Source: Acidimicrobiales bacterium
Lineage (GTDB): Bacteria; Actinomycetota; Acidimicrobiia; Acidimicrobiales; MedAcidi-G1
NCBI GenBank assembly: GCA_016845305.1
Contig: JAERSW010000041.1
Location: 25,155 to 89,154 of the forward strand
Reading direction: 5' to 3'
Length of the DNA: 64,000 nucleotides
Shown: in pieces, positions 55,853-63,437 of the stretch
Layout: each line of letters begins with the position of its first letter
How positions within the stretch are numbered: the stretch's first letter is position 1
Translations under genes and position numbers: made by a program
Notes under the pieces: model-generated
Database searches by the model: none
The model's input: only the letters and a program-made list of their open reading frames with translations
What the model was told of the DNA's origin: nothing

Positions 55853-57409
55853 GTGACGTCCCACCTCCCTGATCCGGTGCGCCCGGTCCGGCGCGGCCTG
55901 TGGGCCGTGGTGCGGGCCGTGGTGCTGGTCGGCGTGCTTGCCGGCCTGCTGGCCGCCTGCCGGGTCGATGCCACGGTCACCATCGACGTGGCCGACGACG
56001 GCACCGGCACGGTCGCCGTCGACGTGGTTGTCGACGAGGCGGCCGTCGAGGCCCTCGGGTCGCTCGACGGCCGGGTCCGGACCGACGACATGGTGGCCGC
56101 CGGCTGGCGGATCGACGGGCCGACCACCGACGACGCCGGGGTGGGTCGGGTCACCGCCACCAAGGCGTTCGACCATCCCGACCGGCTGCCCGTGGTGCTG
56201 GCCGAGGTGCTGGGACCGACGGCCCTCTCCGACGTCCGACTCGACCGCCAGCGGGACTTCGCCCGGACCACCTGGCGCCTGTCGGGCCGGATCGACCTGA
56301 CCGACGGCCTGGCGCTGCTGGCCGACGACGACCTGGCCGTGGCCCTCGACGGCCTGCCCTTCGCCCGTTCCGACGCCGAGCTGGCCGAACTGGCCGGTTG
56401 CCCCGACGGGTCGTGCGATCCGGCCCGGTCGTTCTCGCTGACCGTGGTGGTGGCCATGCCCGCCGACGCCGCGGCGACGGCCTCGGTGGATCCGGAGGCC
56501 CCGCCGGCCGAGCAGCGCTGGACGGTGGTGCTGGGCGACGTCCTGCCCGTCCGGTTCGCCGCCGAGTCGGTGCTGGAGGACTCGACGCCCAAGACATGGC
56601 GGACCGTGTCGGTGATCGCCGGGGGCCTGCTGCTCGTCGTGCTGGCCTTCCAGGGCCTGCGGCTGCTGGTGGTGCGTCGTCGGGCGAAGCGGCCGGAGCG
56701 CCCGTCGGGTCCGCGGCGCCGGGGGCCGGAGACCATCCGGGAGGAACCGAAGCCGGTCACCACCACGACGGGGCGCCAGCTGCGCCTCGTGGTCCTGGGC
56801 GGGATCGGCGTGGTGTGGGACCCGGGCAACGACCCGGAGGGCCTGTTGGTGCCGTTCGTGCGCGAGCAGGGCGGGGTGGTCGATGCCAGCGAGGTGGCCG
56901 ACCGCTACCGGGCGGCCAGCCTGGGCCAGCTGTCGAGCGCCGAGTTCTGGGCGTCGGTGGGCGTGCCCGGCGATCCGGTGGCCCTCGACGCCGAGTACCT
57001 GTCGCGGGTGCGGATGCGGGCCGACGTGCTGCCCTTCCTGGACCGCATGGACGAGCGGGGCCTGCCGGTGGCCTGCCTGACCAATGCCGTGCTGCCGTGG
57101 TCGTTGCAGCTGCGGAACCGGTTCGGCCTGGACGACCGGGTGGATCCGTGGGTGGCGTCGGGCGGGATCGGGGCCCGCAAGCCCAGCCAGGCCATGTTCG
57201 AGGCGCTGCGTCGGATGTCGGCCGTCGAGTTCGCCGACATGCTCCTCATCGACTCGGAGCCGGCCACCTTGGAGGCGGCCCGGGGCCTGGGCATGTCGAC
57301 GGTCCTGCTGCGGGGCAAGGCGCTGGTCCCCGAGGGCTTCTCGCATCCGGTGATCGACGGCTTCGCCGGCCTGTTCCGGCCGCGTCGCCCCGACGACGCC
57401 GGGGAATAG
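55853..57409 (+). CDS. LppM-like lipoprotein / HAD-like pseudoenzyme fusion
   Basis: 518 residues from GTG. A signal with lipobox LLAAC (C36) precedes an LppM/DUF3153-like domain (CRVDATVTIDVADDGTG). One membrane span (about 251-273) and a basic stretch put the rest in the cytoplasm. Residues 310-510 follow the HAD hydrolase plan: LVVLGGIGVVWDPG where DxDGV is expected, so the nucleophile Asp is G316 and the acid/base Asp is I318; motif II ACLTNAVL; motif III GARKPSQAMF; motif IV LLIDSEPATLEAARGLGM. Catalysis is unlikely. A membrane-spanning binding or sensing role is inference. It follows clpC by 25 bases. Confidence 0.8.
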   Translation: MTSHLPDPVRPVRRGLWAVVRAVVLVGVLAGLLAACRVDATVTIDVADDGTGTVAVDVVVDEAAVEALGSLDGRVRTDDMVAAGWRIDGPTTDDAGVGRVTATKAFDHPDRLPVVLAEVLGPTALSDVRLDRQRDFARTTWRLSGRIDLTDGLALLADDDLAVALDGLPFARSDAELAELAGCPDGSCDPARSFSLTVVVAMPADAAATASVDPEAPPAEQRWTVVLGDVLPVRFAAESVLEDSTPKTWRTVSVIAGGLLLVVLAFQGLRLLVVRRRAKRPERPSGPRRRGPETIREEPKPVTTTTGRQLRLVVLGGIGVVWDPGNDPEGLLVPFVREQGGVVDASEVADRYRAASLGQLSSAEFWASVGVPGDPVALDAEYLSRVRMRADVLPFLDRMDERGLPVACLTNAVLPWSLQLRNRFGLDDRVDPWVASGGIGARKPSQAMFEALRRMSAVEFADMLLIDSEPATLEAARGLGMSTVLLRGKALVPEGFSHPVIDGFAGLFRPRRPDDAGE

Positions 57410-57457
57410 GCCGCCTTGACGACGCATAGGGAGTAGGCCGCCCCGACGACGCCTAGG
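57386..57457 (+). repeat. Stop-centred tandem repeats at the end of the HAD-like fusion gene
   Basis: CGCCCCGACGACGCC (57386-57400), CGCCTTGACGACGCA (57412-57426) and CGCCCCGACGACGCC (57439-57453), periods 26 and 27. Each unit is followed by a TAG; the first TAG is the real stop. Confidence 0.75.
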
Positions 57458-57487
57458 AGCGCAGGAAGGCCTGTCACAGGTCGTTCC

Positions 57488-57493
57488 TAGGGT
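57488..57493 (+). promoter_or_regulatory. -10 box for leaderless radA
   Basis: TAGGGT, 7 nt, then the ATG at 57501. Confidence 0.5.
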
Positions 57494-57500
57494 CGGCCCC

Positions 57501-58892
57501 ATGACGAGCCTGACCTCCACCTCCCGGGCACGGACCCGGACCACCTTCGAATGCGCCTCCTGCGGCACGCCCCATCCGGCGTGGGCCGGGCGGTGCGGCA
57601 CCTGCGGCGAGTGGAACGCCCTCGTGGAGGTGCCCGTGGTGCGTTCCGGGTCAGCCGGCGGTTCGCCCGTCGGCGTCGTGGCCGTCGAGCCCCGACCGCT
57701 GACCGACGTCGCCCCCACTGACTCGACGGCGGTGCCCACCGGCCTGGCCGAGGCCGACCGGGCCCTCGGCGGCGGGCTGGTGCCGGGGTCGGTGACCCTG
57801 CTGGGCGGCGAGCCGGGCATCGGCAAGTCCACCCTGACCCTGCAGTTGGCCGCCGAGCGGGTCCGTTCGGGTGGCCGGGTGCTGCTGGTCTCCGCCGAGG
57901 AGTCGGCCGCCCAGGTGCGGCTGCGGGCCGACCGCCTCGGCGCCGTCCACGACGACCTGTGGCTGGCCGACGGCGGTTCGGTCGACGCCGTCGTGGACCG
58001 GCTCGACGACCTGCGCCCCGACCTCCTGGTCGTCGACTCGGTCCAGACGGTCCACGTGGCCGACGAGGGTGGGGCGCCCGGCTCCATCGGCCAGGTGCGG
58101 GCCGCCGCCCAGCGCCTGGTGGCCGAGGCGAAGTCGCGGTCGTTGGCGACGGTGCTGGTCGGCCACCTCACCAAGGACGGCTCGCTGGCCGGACCCAAGG
58201 CGCTCGAGCACGTCGTCGACACGGTCGTCGAGCTGACCGGCGACCGGCACCACGCCCTCCGGGTCCTGCGGGTGGCCAAGCACCGGTTCGGCCCCACCGA
58301 CGAGATCGGCCTGTTCGAGATGGTCGCCGACGGCCTGCGTTCCGTCGACGATCCGAGCCGCCTGTTCCTGGCCGACCGGGCCGCCGGCGTGGCCGGTTCG
58401 GTGGTCCTGCCCACCCTCGAGGGGCACCGGCCGCTGCTGGTCGAGGTGCAGGCGCTGGTGGTCCGGGCCACCACGCCGCATCCCCGCCGGTCGCCCCAGG
58501 GGCTCGACGGTCGTCGCCTGGCCCTGCTGCTGGCCGTGCTGGACCGTCGGGTCGGCATCGACCTTGGGGCGCTGGACGTATACGCCACGGTGGTGGGCGG
58601 TGCCGCGGCGACCGAGCCGGCCGCCGACCTGCCGTTGGCCCTGGCCGTGGTGTCGGGGGTGACCGGGCGCCCGTTGGATGGGGCCACGGTGGCCCTCGGC
58701 GAGGTCGGCCTGGGCGGCGAGCTCCGCCAGGTGGTGGGCACGGAGCGTCGGCTCCGCGAGGCGGCCCGCCTCGGGTTCCACCGGGCCGTGGTGCCCGCCG
58801 GGACCGACGACGTGGGCGACGGCATCGAGCTGGTCCGGGCCGCCACGCTGGCCGAGGCGGTGGCCACCCTGGGCCTGCTGCCGTCGTCCTGA
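57501..58892 (+). CDS. radA: DNA repair protein RadA
   Basis: 463 residues. N-terminal zinc finger FECASCGTPHPAWAG and RCGTCGEW; RecA-like ATPase with Walker A LGGEPGIGKSTL and LLVVDSVQTVH; the RadA-specific KNRFG motif appears as KHRFG (AKHRFGPTDEIG); C-terminal Lon-like domain with LGEVGLGGELRQV. Promotes branch migration in recombination. The usual neighbour disA is absent. Confidence 0.95.
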   Translation: MTSLTSTSRARTRTTFECASCGTPHPAWAGRCGTCGEWNALVEVPVVRSGSAGGSPVGVVAVEPRPLTDVAPTDSTAVPTGLAEADRALGGGLVPGSVTLLGGEPGIGKSTLTLQLAAERVRSGGRVLLVSAEESAAQVRLRADRLGAVHDDLWLADGGSVDAVVDRLDDLRPDLLVVDSVQTVHVADEGGAPGSIGQVRAAAQRLVAEAKSRSLATVLVGHLTKDGSLAGPKALEHVVDTVVELTGDRHHALRVLRVAKHRFGPTDEIGLFEMVADGLRSVDDPSRLFLADRAAGVAGSVVLPTLEGHRPLLVEVQALVVRATTPHPRRSPQGLDGRRLALLLAVLDRRVGIDLGALDVYATVVGGAAATEPAADLPLALAVVSGVTGRPLDGATVALGEVGLGGELRQVVGTERRLREAARLGFHRAVVPAGTDDVGDGIELVRAATLAEAVATLGLLPSS

Positions 58893-58940
58893 CCGGCCGG
58901 CCTCCTTTCGTGGGCGGGGCCACCTGCTAGGAACGCGCCC

Positions 58941-59597
58941 ATGCGCATCGAGCTGCCCTCCGGGACCGCCGCCGAGCTGGTCCACCCGCCGTCCGGTCCG
59001 GCCGACCGCGGCCTCGTCGTCATCCCCGACGTGATGGGGATGCGGCCCCTGTTCGACGACCTGGTGGCCGACCTGGCCGCCGCCAACGGCTGGTCGGTGG
59101 CCGCCTTCGAGCTCTACCCGGATCGTGAGCACCTCGACGTGGCCGAGCGCCTCGCCGCGGCGTCGTCACTGGCCGACGACCGGGTCCTCGGTGACGCCGT
59201 GGCCGCGGCGGATGCCACCGGCGCGGCGTCGGTCGGGGTGCTGGGGTTCTGCATGGGCGGCATGTACGCCATGAAGGCCGTGGGCACCGGCCGGTTCGAC
59301 CGGCACTGTCCGTTCTACGGGATGGTCCGGGTGCCGGAGGCGTGGCGGGGTTCCGGCCAGGGCGAGCCGTTGGACGCGATGGCGGCCGGGGACGCGTCGT
59401 CGGTGCTGGCCGTCATCGGCTGCGACGACGCCTGGACGCCGCCGGACGACGTCGACGCCCTGGAGGCGGCCGGGGCCACGGTGGTCCGCTACGAGGGCGC
59501 CGACCACGGGTTCGTGCACGATGCGTCGCGTCCCGCCCATCGGGCCGACGACGCGGCCGACGCCTGGTCGAGGGTGCTGGCCTGGCTCACCCCCTGA
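58941..59597 (+). CDS. Dienelactone hydrolase family protein
   Basis: 218 residues of alpha/beta-hydrolase fold. Nucleophile elbow GVLGFCMGGMYAM (Cys as in dienelactone hydrolase), Asp in GCDDAWTPPDDV and His in GADHGFVHDASRP complete a Cys-Asp-His triad. Natural substrate is unknown; many such proteins are general esterases. TAGGAA lies 7 nt before the ATG, a weak version of the leaderless pattern. Confidence 0.88.
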   Translation: MRIELPSGTAAELVHPPSGPADRGLVVIPDVMGMRPLFDDLVADLAAANGWSVAAFELYPDREHLDVAERLAAASSLADDRVLGDAVAAADATGAASVGVLGFCMGGMYAMKAVGTGRFDRHCPFYGMVRVPEAWRGSGQGEPLDAMAAGDASSVLAVIGCDDAWTPPDDVDALEAAGATVVRYEGADHGFVHDASRPAHRADDAADAWSRVLAWLTP

Positions 59598-59624
59598 GGA
59601 AGGCCTCTCGACCGGGGGAGGGGT

Positions 59625-60284
59625 CTACCGCGAGCGGATGGTGAGCTGTTCGCGGTTGGTGATCCGGTAGGAGCGGTCGATCTGTTCGATCCACCCCAGC
59701 CGGATGAACGAGGCGATGGCCTTGTTGACCCGCTCGCGTGACGCCCCGACCATGCCGGCCAGCTCCTCCTGGGTGATGGGCAGCGAGAACTCGTCGTCCT
59801 CGCCGGCCAGCTCCAGCAGGCGCTTGGCGGTCCGCCCGGTCACGTCCAGGAACACCGAGTCGGCCAGCGCGGCGTCCATGGTGCGCAGTCGCCCGGCCAG
59901 CATGTCGACGACCTTCCACAGCAGGGTGGGGTCGGCCTCGTAGACGCCGCGGACCGGGCCGTAGGGCACGGCGGTGACCACCGACGACTCCAGCGCCCGG
60001 GCCTCGGCGGAGCGGCCGCGCCCGTCGAACAGGCCCATCTCGCCGAACAGGTCGCCCTCCTCCATGAGGGCCACCATCGACTCGCGGCCGTCGATCGACT
60101 TGTTGGCGATGGCGATCCGTCCCGACACCACCACGAACAGCTCGTCGGGGGCGTCGCCCTCGCGGAAGAGCACGTCGCCGCGGCGCAGGTCGAGATCCTG
60201 GCCGGCCGAGACGATCGCCTCGAGGGCCTCGTCGCCGAGGCTGGCGAACAGCGTCGTTTCGCGGAAGAGCGTGGAGTCCGGCAT
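59625..60284 (-). CDS. Crp/Fnr-family transcriptional regulator (GlxR-like)
   Basis: 219 residues, start MPDSTLFRETTLFASLGDEA. Cyclic-nucleotide-binding domain (GDVLFREGDAPDELFVVVSG, and the phosphate-cassette region FGEMGLFDGRGRSAEARALE), then a C-terminal winged helix with recognition segment ITQEELAGMVGASRERVNKA. No Fnr-type N-terminal cysteines. Similar to the actinobacterial cAMP-responsive Crp/GlxR branch; ligand is inferred. Divergent from ispD with a 93-base shared control region. Confidence 0.9.
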   Translation of the reverse strand: MPDSTLFRETTLFASLGDEALEAIVSAGQDLDLRRGDVLFREGDAPDELFVVVSGRIAIANKSIDGRESMVALMEEGDLFGEMGLFDGRGRSAEARALESSVVTAVPYGPVRGVYEADPTLLWKVVDMLAGRLRTMDAALADSVFLDVTGRTAKRLLELAGEDDEFSLPITQEELAGMVGASRERVNKAIASFIRLGWIEQIDRSYRITNREQLTIRSR

Positions 60285-60295
60285 GTCGAGTGGCC

Positions 60296-60301
60296 ATGCT
60301 A
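60296..60301 (-). promoter_or_regulatory. Candidate -10 box for the Crp-family gene
   Basis: Minus-strand TAGCAT, 11 nt before the ATG at 60284, giving a leader of only a few bases. No Crp-type TGTGA-N6-TCACA palindrome was seen in the shared region. Confidence 0.4.
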
Positions 60302-60377
60302 GTGAGATGCGACACACCCCACCGGCATCCGCTCCGGTGCCTGACCGCCGGACGGCCGGACGCCCCGGGGAGGCGCC

Positions 60378-61052
60378 GTGAGCACCTGGACGATCGTGGT
60401 GGCCGCCGGTCGGGGCGAGCGGTTTGGCGGCGACAAGCAGGCCGCGGACCTGGGCGGCCGTCCAGTCGTGGCCCACAGCGTGGCCACCGCCGCTGGGGCC
60501 TCCGACGGCGTAGTCGTCGTGGTCGCCGCCGAACGTCGCACGGAGGCCGTGGCGCTGCTGGACGGCATCGACGGCGTGGCCGCCGTGGTCGACGGGGGCG
60601 CCACCCGCTCCGCGTCGGTCCGGGCCGGCCTGGCCGCCGTGCCCGACGATGCCGAGGTCGTCCTCGTCCACGACGGTGCCCGTCCGTTGGCGTCGGCCGA
60701 CCTGTTCGCCCGGGTGGTCGACGCGGTGCGTGCCGGCGCCGACGCCGTGGTCCCCGGCGTGCCGGTGGCCGACTCGCTGCGGGCCACCGACGGCTCGGTG
60801 GTCGACCGCGACGCCGTGATCGCCGTGCAGACCCCGCAGGGGTTCCCCGCTGGCCGGTTGCGCTCGGCCCACGCCTCGGGAGGTGACGCCAGCGACGACG
60901 CCACGCTGGTCGAGGCGGTCGGTGGCACAGTGGTGGTCGTGGACGGCGAGCCGGCGAACCTGAAGATCACCCGACCGGTCGACCTGGCCCTGGCTGCCGC
61001 CGCCCTCGGCGACGGCCCGGCTGGTGGCGGGGACGGAGGCGACCGTGGCTGA
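60378..61052 (+). CDS. ispD: 2-C-methyl-D-erythritol 4-phosphate cytidylyltransferase
   Basis: 224 residues from GTG. CTP-binding WTIVVAAGRGERFGGDKQ, VDGGATRSASVRAGL, VLVHDGARPL, and QTPQGF. Third step of the MEP isoprenoid pathway. Its 3' end overlaps ispF by 8 bases. In many actinobacteria carD precedes ispD; here the neighbour is the divergent Crp-family gene. Confidence 0.95.
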   Translation: MSTWTIVVAAGRGERFGGDKQAADLGGRPVVAHSVATAAGASDGVVVVVAAERRTEAVALLDGIDGVAAVVDGGATRSASVRAGLAAVPDDAEVVLVHDGARPLASADLFARVVDAVRAGADAVVPGVPVADSLRATDGSVVDRDAVIAVQTPQGFPAGRLRSAHASGGDASDDATLVEAVGGTVVVVDGEPANLKITRPVDLALAAAALGDGPAGGGDGGDRG

Positions 61053-61545
61053 GCTGCCGGAGCTGCGGGTCGGGCAGGGCTTCGACGTCCACCCGTTCAG
61101 CGACGATCCCGACCGCACGATGGTGCTGGGCGGCGTGGCCTTCGACGGGCCGGGCCTGGTCGGTCACAGCGACGCCGACGCCGTGGCCCACGCCGTGACC
61201 GACGCCCTGCTGGGGGCGGCGGGGCTCGGCGACATCGGGCAGCGCTACCCCGACACCGATGCCGCCTTCGCCGGCTCCGATTCGATGGCCCTGCTGGCCG
61301 ACGCCGCGGCCGCCGTGCACGCCGAGGGCTGGACGGTGGCCAACGTGGACTGCACCGTGGTGCTCGAGGCGCCGAAGCTGGCTCCGCAGCGCGAGGCGAT
61401 GCAGGCGGGCCTGACGGCGGTCGTGGGCGGGCCGGTCACCGTGAAGGGCAAGCGGGCCGAGGGCCTCGGGGCGCTGGGTCGCCGTGAGGGCGTGGCCTGC
61501 TTCGCCGCGGCCCTGCTCGTCCGGGCGGCGGAGGCCGGGTCGTGA
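61045..61545 (+). CDS. ispF: 2-C-methyl-D-erythritol 2,4-cyclodiphosphate synthase
   Basis: 166 residues from the GTG at 61045, 5 nt after GGAGG (61035-61039); an upstream GTG at 61024 is less likely. Zinc motif GQGFDVHPF, LVGHSDADAVAHAVTDALLG, DIGQRYPDTD, and KGKRAEGLGALGRREGV. Fifth step of the MEP pathway, feeding prenyl synthases such as the one at 52,098. Overlaps rlmB by 4 bases. Confidence 0.95.
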   Translation: MAELPELRVGQGFDVHPFSDDPDRTMVLGGVAFDGPGLVGHSDADAVAHAVTDALLGAAGLGDIGQRYPDTDAAFAGSDSMALLADAAAAVHAEGWTVANVDCTVVLEAPKLAPQREAMQAGLTAVVGGPVTVKGKRAEGLGALGRREGVACFAAALLVRAAEAGS

Positions 61546-62537
61546 GCCCGCCGAAGGGACCGCGCAGCTCGGGAGGCAAGGGCGGTGGTCGGGGTTCCGG
61601 GAAGGGCCGGGGAGCGAAGCCGGGCACCCCGGGGCGTCCGGGTTCGGCCAAGCAGGGGCTCGGCAAGGGCGGTCGGGGCGGTCCGGCCCGCAGCGGCCCC
61701 GGCGGTCGGTCCGGCAACCGCGAGGGGCAGCGCGGCACCACGCCCCGCGGCAACCGCGGTGGATCGTCCGGGCAGTCGAAGGGCCCCCAGAAGGGCCTGG
61801 GCGGCGATCAGGTGGAGGGTCGTCAGGCGGTCCGCGAGTTGCTGCTGGCCGGGACGAGGCGCACCCGCGAGGTGGTGCTGGCCGGCGACCTCGATCCGGC
61901 ACCCATCCTCGACGACATCATCGACCTGGCCGACGAGGCCAAGGTGACCCTGCGCGAGGTGTCCCGAAACCGCTTCGAGAACATGGCCCGCACCGACGCG
62001 CCGCAGGGCGTGATCGCCATGGCCCAGCCGCTGCGGGAGTACGAGTTCGAGGACCTGCTGGTTCCCGACGCCACCGGCCGCGACCCGTTCCTGCTGCTGC
62101 TCGACGGGGTGACCGACCCCGGCAACCTCGGGGCCATCCTGCGGTCGGCGGAGTGCGCCGGGGTGACCGGCGTGGTGCTGCCGCGGCACCGGGCGGCCGG
62201 GGTGACGGCCACGGTGGCCAAGTCGGCGGCCGGCGCCATCGAGCACCTGCGGATGACCCGCGTGGCCGGCCTGCCCAAGGCCCTCGGGCGGCTGTCGGCG
62301 GCCGGCGTGTGGTCGGTCGGCCTGGATGCGGGCGGCGACACGGCGATCCACCGCCTGGCGGTGGCCGACCAGCCGGTGGCGCTGGTCATGGGTGCCGAGG
62401 GGGCGGGCCTGTCGAGGCTGGTGCGCGAGCGCTGCGACGCCATCGCCCACATCCCGCTGGCCGGGGTGCTCGGCTCGCTGAACGTCTCCGCGGCCGCCGC
62501 CGTCGCCCTCTTCGAGGTCGCCCGCCACCGGGGTTGA
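61542..62537 (+). CDS. rlmB: 23S rRNA 2'-O-methyltransferase, RlmB/TrmH (SpoU) family
   Basis: 331 residues from GTG. The first 85 residues are a Gly/Lys/Arg/Ser-rich, disordered tail. The substrate-binding domain follows (VEGRQAVRELLLAGTRRTRE), then the SpoU knot motifs NLGAILRSAECAG, GAEGAGLSRL and IPLAGVLGSLNVSAAAAV. RlmB methylates G2251 in E. coli; the exact target here is inferred. Last gene of ispD-ispF-rlmB; cysS, often between them, is absent. Confidence 0.92.
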   Translation: MSPPKGPRSSGGKGGGRGSGKGRGAKPGTPGRPGSAKQGLGKGGRGGPARSGPGGRSGNREGQRGTTPRGNRGGSSGQSKGPQKGLGGDQVEGRQAVRELLLAGTRRTREVVLAGDLDPAPILDDIIDLADEAKVTLREVSRNRFENMARTDAPQGVIAMAQPLREYEFEDLLVPDATGRDPFLLLLDGVTDPGNLGAILRSAECAGVTGVVLPRHRAAGVTATVAKSAAGAIEHLRMTRVAGLPKALGRLSAAGVWSVGLDAGGDTAIHRLAVADQPVALVMGAEGAGLSRLVRERCDAIAHIPLAGVLGSLNVSAAAAVALFEVARHRG

Positions 62538-62550
62538 GCCCAACCCCGGT
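62527..62550. terminator. Bidirectional hairpin spanning two stop codons
   Basis: ACCGGGGTT (62527-62535), loop GAGCCC, AACCCCGGT (62542-62550): a perfect 9-bp stem. It includes bases of the rlmB stop (62535-62537) and the last base of the opposing GNAT stop (62550-62552), so it can serve both strands. Confidence 0.6.
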
Positions 62551-63056
62551 CAGGACATCAGGTCCAGGTTCTGGCGGATGTCTCGGATCAGCATCAACAT
62601 GGTGAGGGCGTCGGTCGGGCTGGGTGCGAAGCCGAAGCGCCGATAGAACGAAGCGGCCTGCTCGTCGGCGGCGTGGACGAGGACCACTCGGAGGCCGGTG
62701 AGGTCGGCGACCTCCATCGATTTCTGGAGGAAGTGCTTGAGGAGCGCGGTGGCGATGCCCCGGCCCTGGTATCGCCGGTCGACGGCGAGCCGCCCCAGCA
62801 GCATCGCCGGCATCGGGTCGGGCTGGTTGCGGGACATCCGACCGGGGGCGTCGATCCGGGCGAGGACGGCGGTGGACGACGCGTAGTACGCGATGACCTG
62901 CAGTGACTCGCAGGCCACCCAGGTCCTGCTCGAGCCCTGCTGTTGGTTCCTCACCGCCCGTCGGCGGAGCCACCCGTCGAGGATGGGATTCCCGGAGTCG
63001 AAGTCGGCGAGCTGGTGGGTCGGCTCGAGGAGTTCTGGCCCCAGGAACCGACTCAC
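62550..63056 (-). CDS. GNAT acetyltransferase toxin of a type II toxin-antitoxin pair (TacT-like)
   Basis: 168 residues from GTG. HQLADFDSGNPILDGWLRRR is the N-terminal signature of TacT/AtaT-type toxins; acetyl-CoA loop LGRLAVDRRYQGRGIATALL; C-terminal ASFYRRFGFAPSP with the catalytic-type Tyr. Such toxins acetylate the amino acid on charged tRNAs and stop translation; the tRNA target is not predicted. GTG overlaps the antitoxin stop by 4 bases. Confidence 0.88.
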   Translation of the reverse strand: MSRFLGPELLEPTHQLADFDSGNPILDGWLRRRAVRNQQQGSSRTWVACESLQVIAYYASSTAVLARIDAPGRMSRNQPDPMPAMLLGRLAVDRRYQGRGIATALLKHFLQKSMEVADLTGLRVVLVHAADEQAASFYRRFGFAPSPTDALTMLMLIRDIRQNLDLMS

Positions 63057-63319
63057 TCCAGGACGGAGGGCTCGGAGAACAGCTTCCGAATCGCCGGAAG
63101 GTCGGTCGGCGGTCGGTCCAGCGTCTCCAGCAGTTCGTCCCAGGCTTCGGCGTCCATGGTGAAGACCAGCCGGTCGGCGAGGTCGTTGGCGGCGGCCTCG
63201 ACCGCACAGTTGACGACGTATTCGTTGAGCGAGACGTCCTTGGCCTCGAGCACGGTGCGGACGATCGCGTCCTGTGCCGGGGTGGCTCGGAGCGTCCAGC
63301 GCTCGGTCTTCGTCTCCAC
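63053..63319 (-). CDS. DUF1778 ribbon-helix-helix antitoxin (TacA-like)
   Basis: 88 residues from the GTG at 63319 (METKTERWTLRATPAQDAIV), chosen because TACACT lies exactly 6 nt upstream; an in-frame TTG at 63349 would place the operator inside the gene. RHH region WTLRATPAQDAIV and SLNEYVVNCAVEAA; the acidic C-terminal half (AWDELLETLDRPPTDLPAIR) is the toxin-neutralising part in relatives. Translation is coupled to the toxin. Confidence 0.88.
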   Translation of the reverse strand: METKTERWTLRATPAQDAIVRTVLEAKDVSLNEYVVNCAVEAAANDLADRLVFTMDAEAWDELLETLDRPPTDLPAIRKLFSEPSVLE

Positions 63320-63325
63320 GGGTCG

Positions 63326-63348
63326 AGTGTACGTCAGATTGACGTACA
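63326..63348 (-). promoter_or_regulatory. Palindromic operator and -10 box of the toxin-antitoxin operon
   Basis: TGTACGTCA (63328-63336), GAT, TGACGTACA (63340-63348) is a perfect 9-bp inverted repeat. The minus-strand -10 TACACT (63331-63326) overlaps its proximal arm and stands 6 nt before the antitoxin GTG. Repression by the antitoxin or toxin-antitoxin complex is the expected mode. Confidence 0.75.
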
Positions 63349-63394
63349 AGCAATGGTCGACTCGTGGCGCCCGCTCATGCCGAGCGGCGCGGAC

Positions 63395-63416
63395 CCGCGG
63401 GCGGAGGTGCCCGCGG
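63395..63416 (-). terminator. Hairpin after the membrane protein gene
   Basis: CCGCGGGC (63395-63402), GGAGGT, GCCCGCGG (63409-63416): a perfect 8-bp stem 22 bases beyond the stop of the minus-strand gene at 63438. No T-run. Confidence 0.45.
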
Positions 63417-63437
63417 ATCCGCTGCCCGCGGCCGGGG

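Noticed and set aside
60285..60377. Crp-type autoregulatory palindrome between the Crp-family gene and ispD
   Set aside because: No TGTGA-N6-TCACA-like dyad is visible in the 93-base interval.
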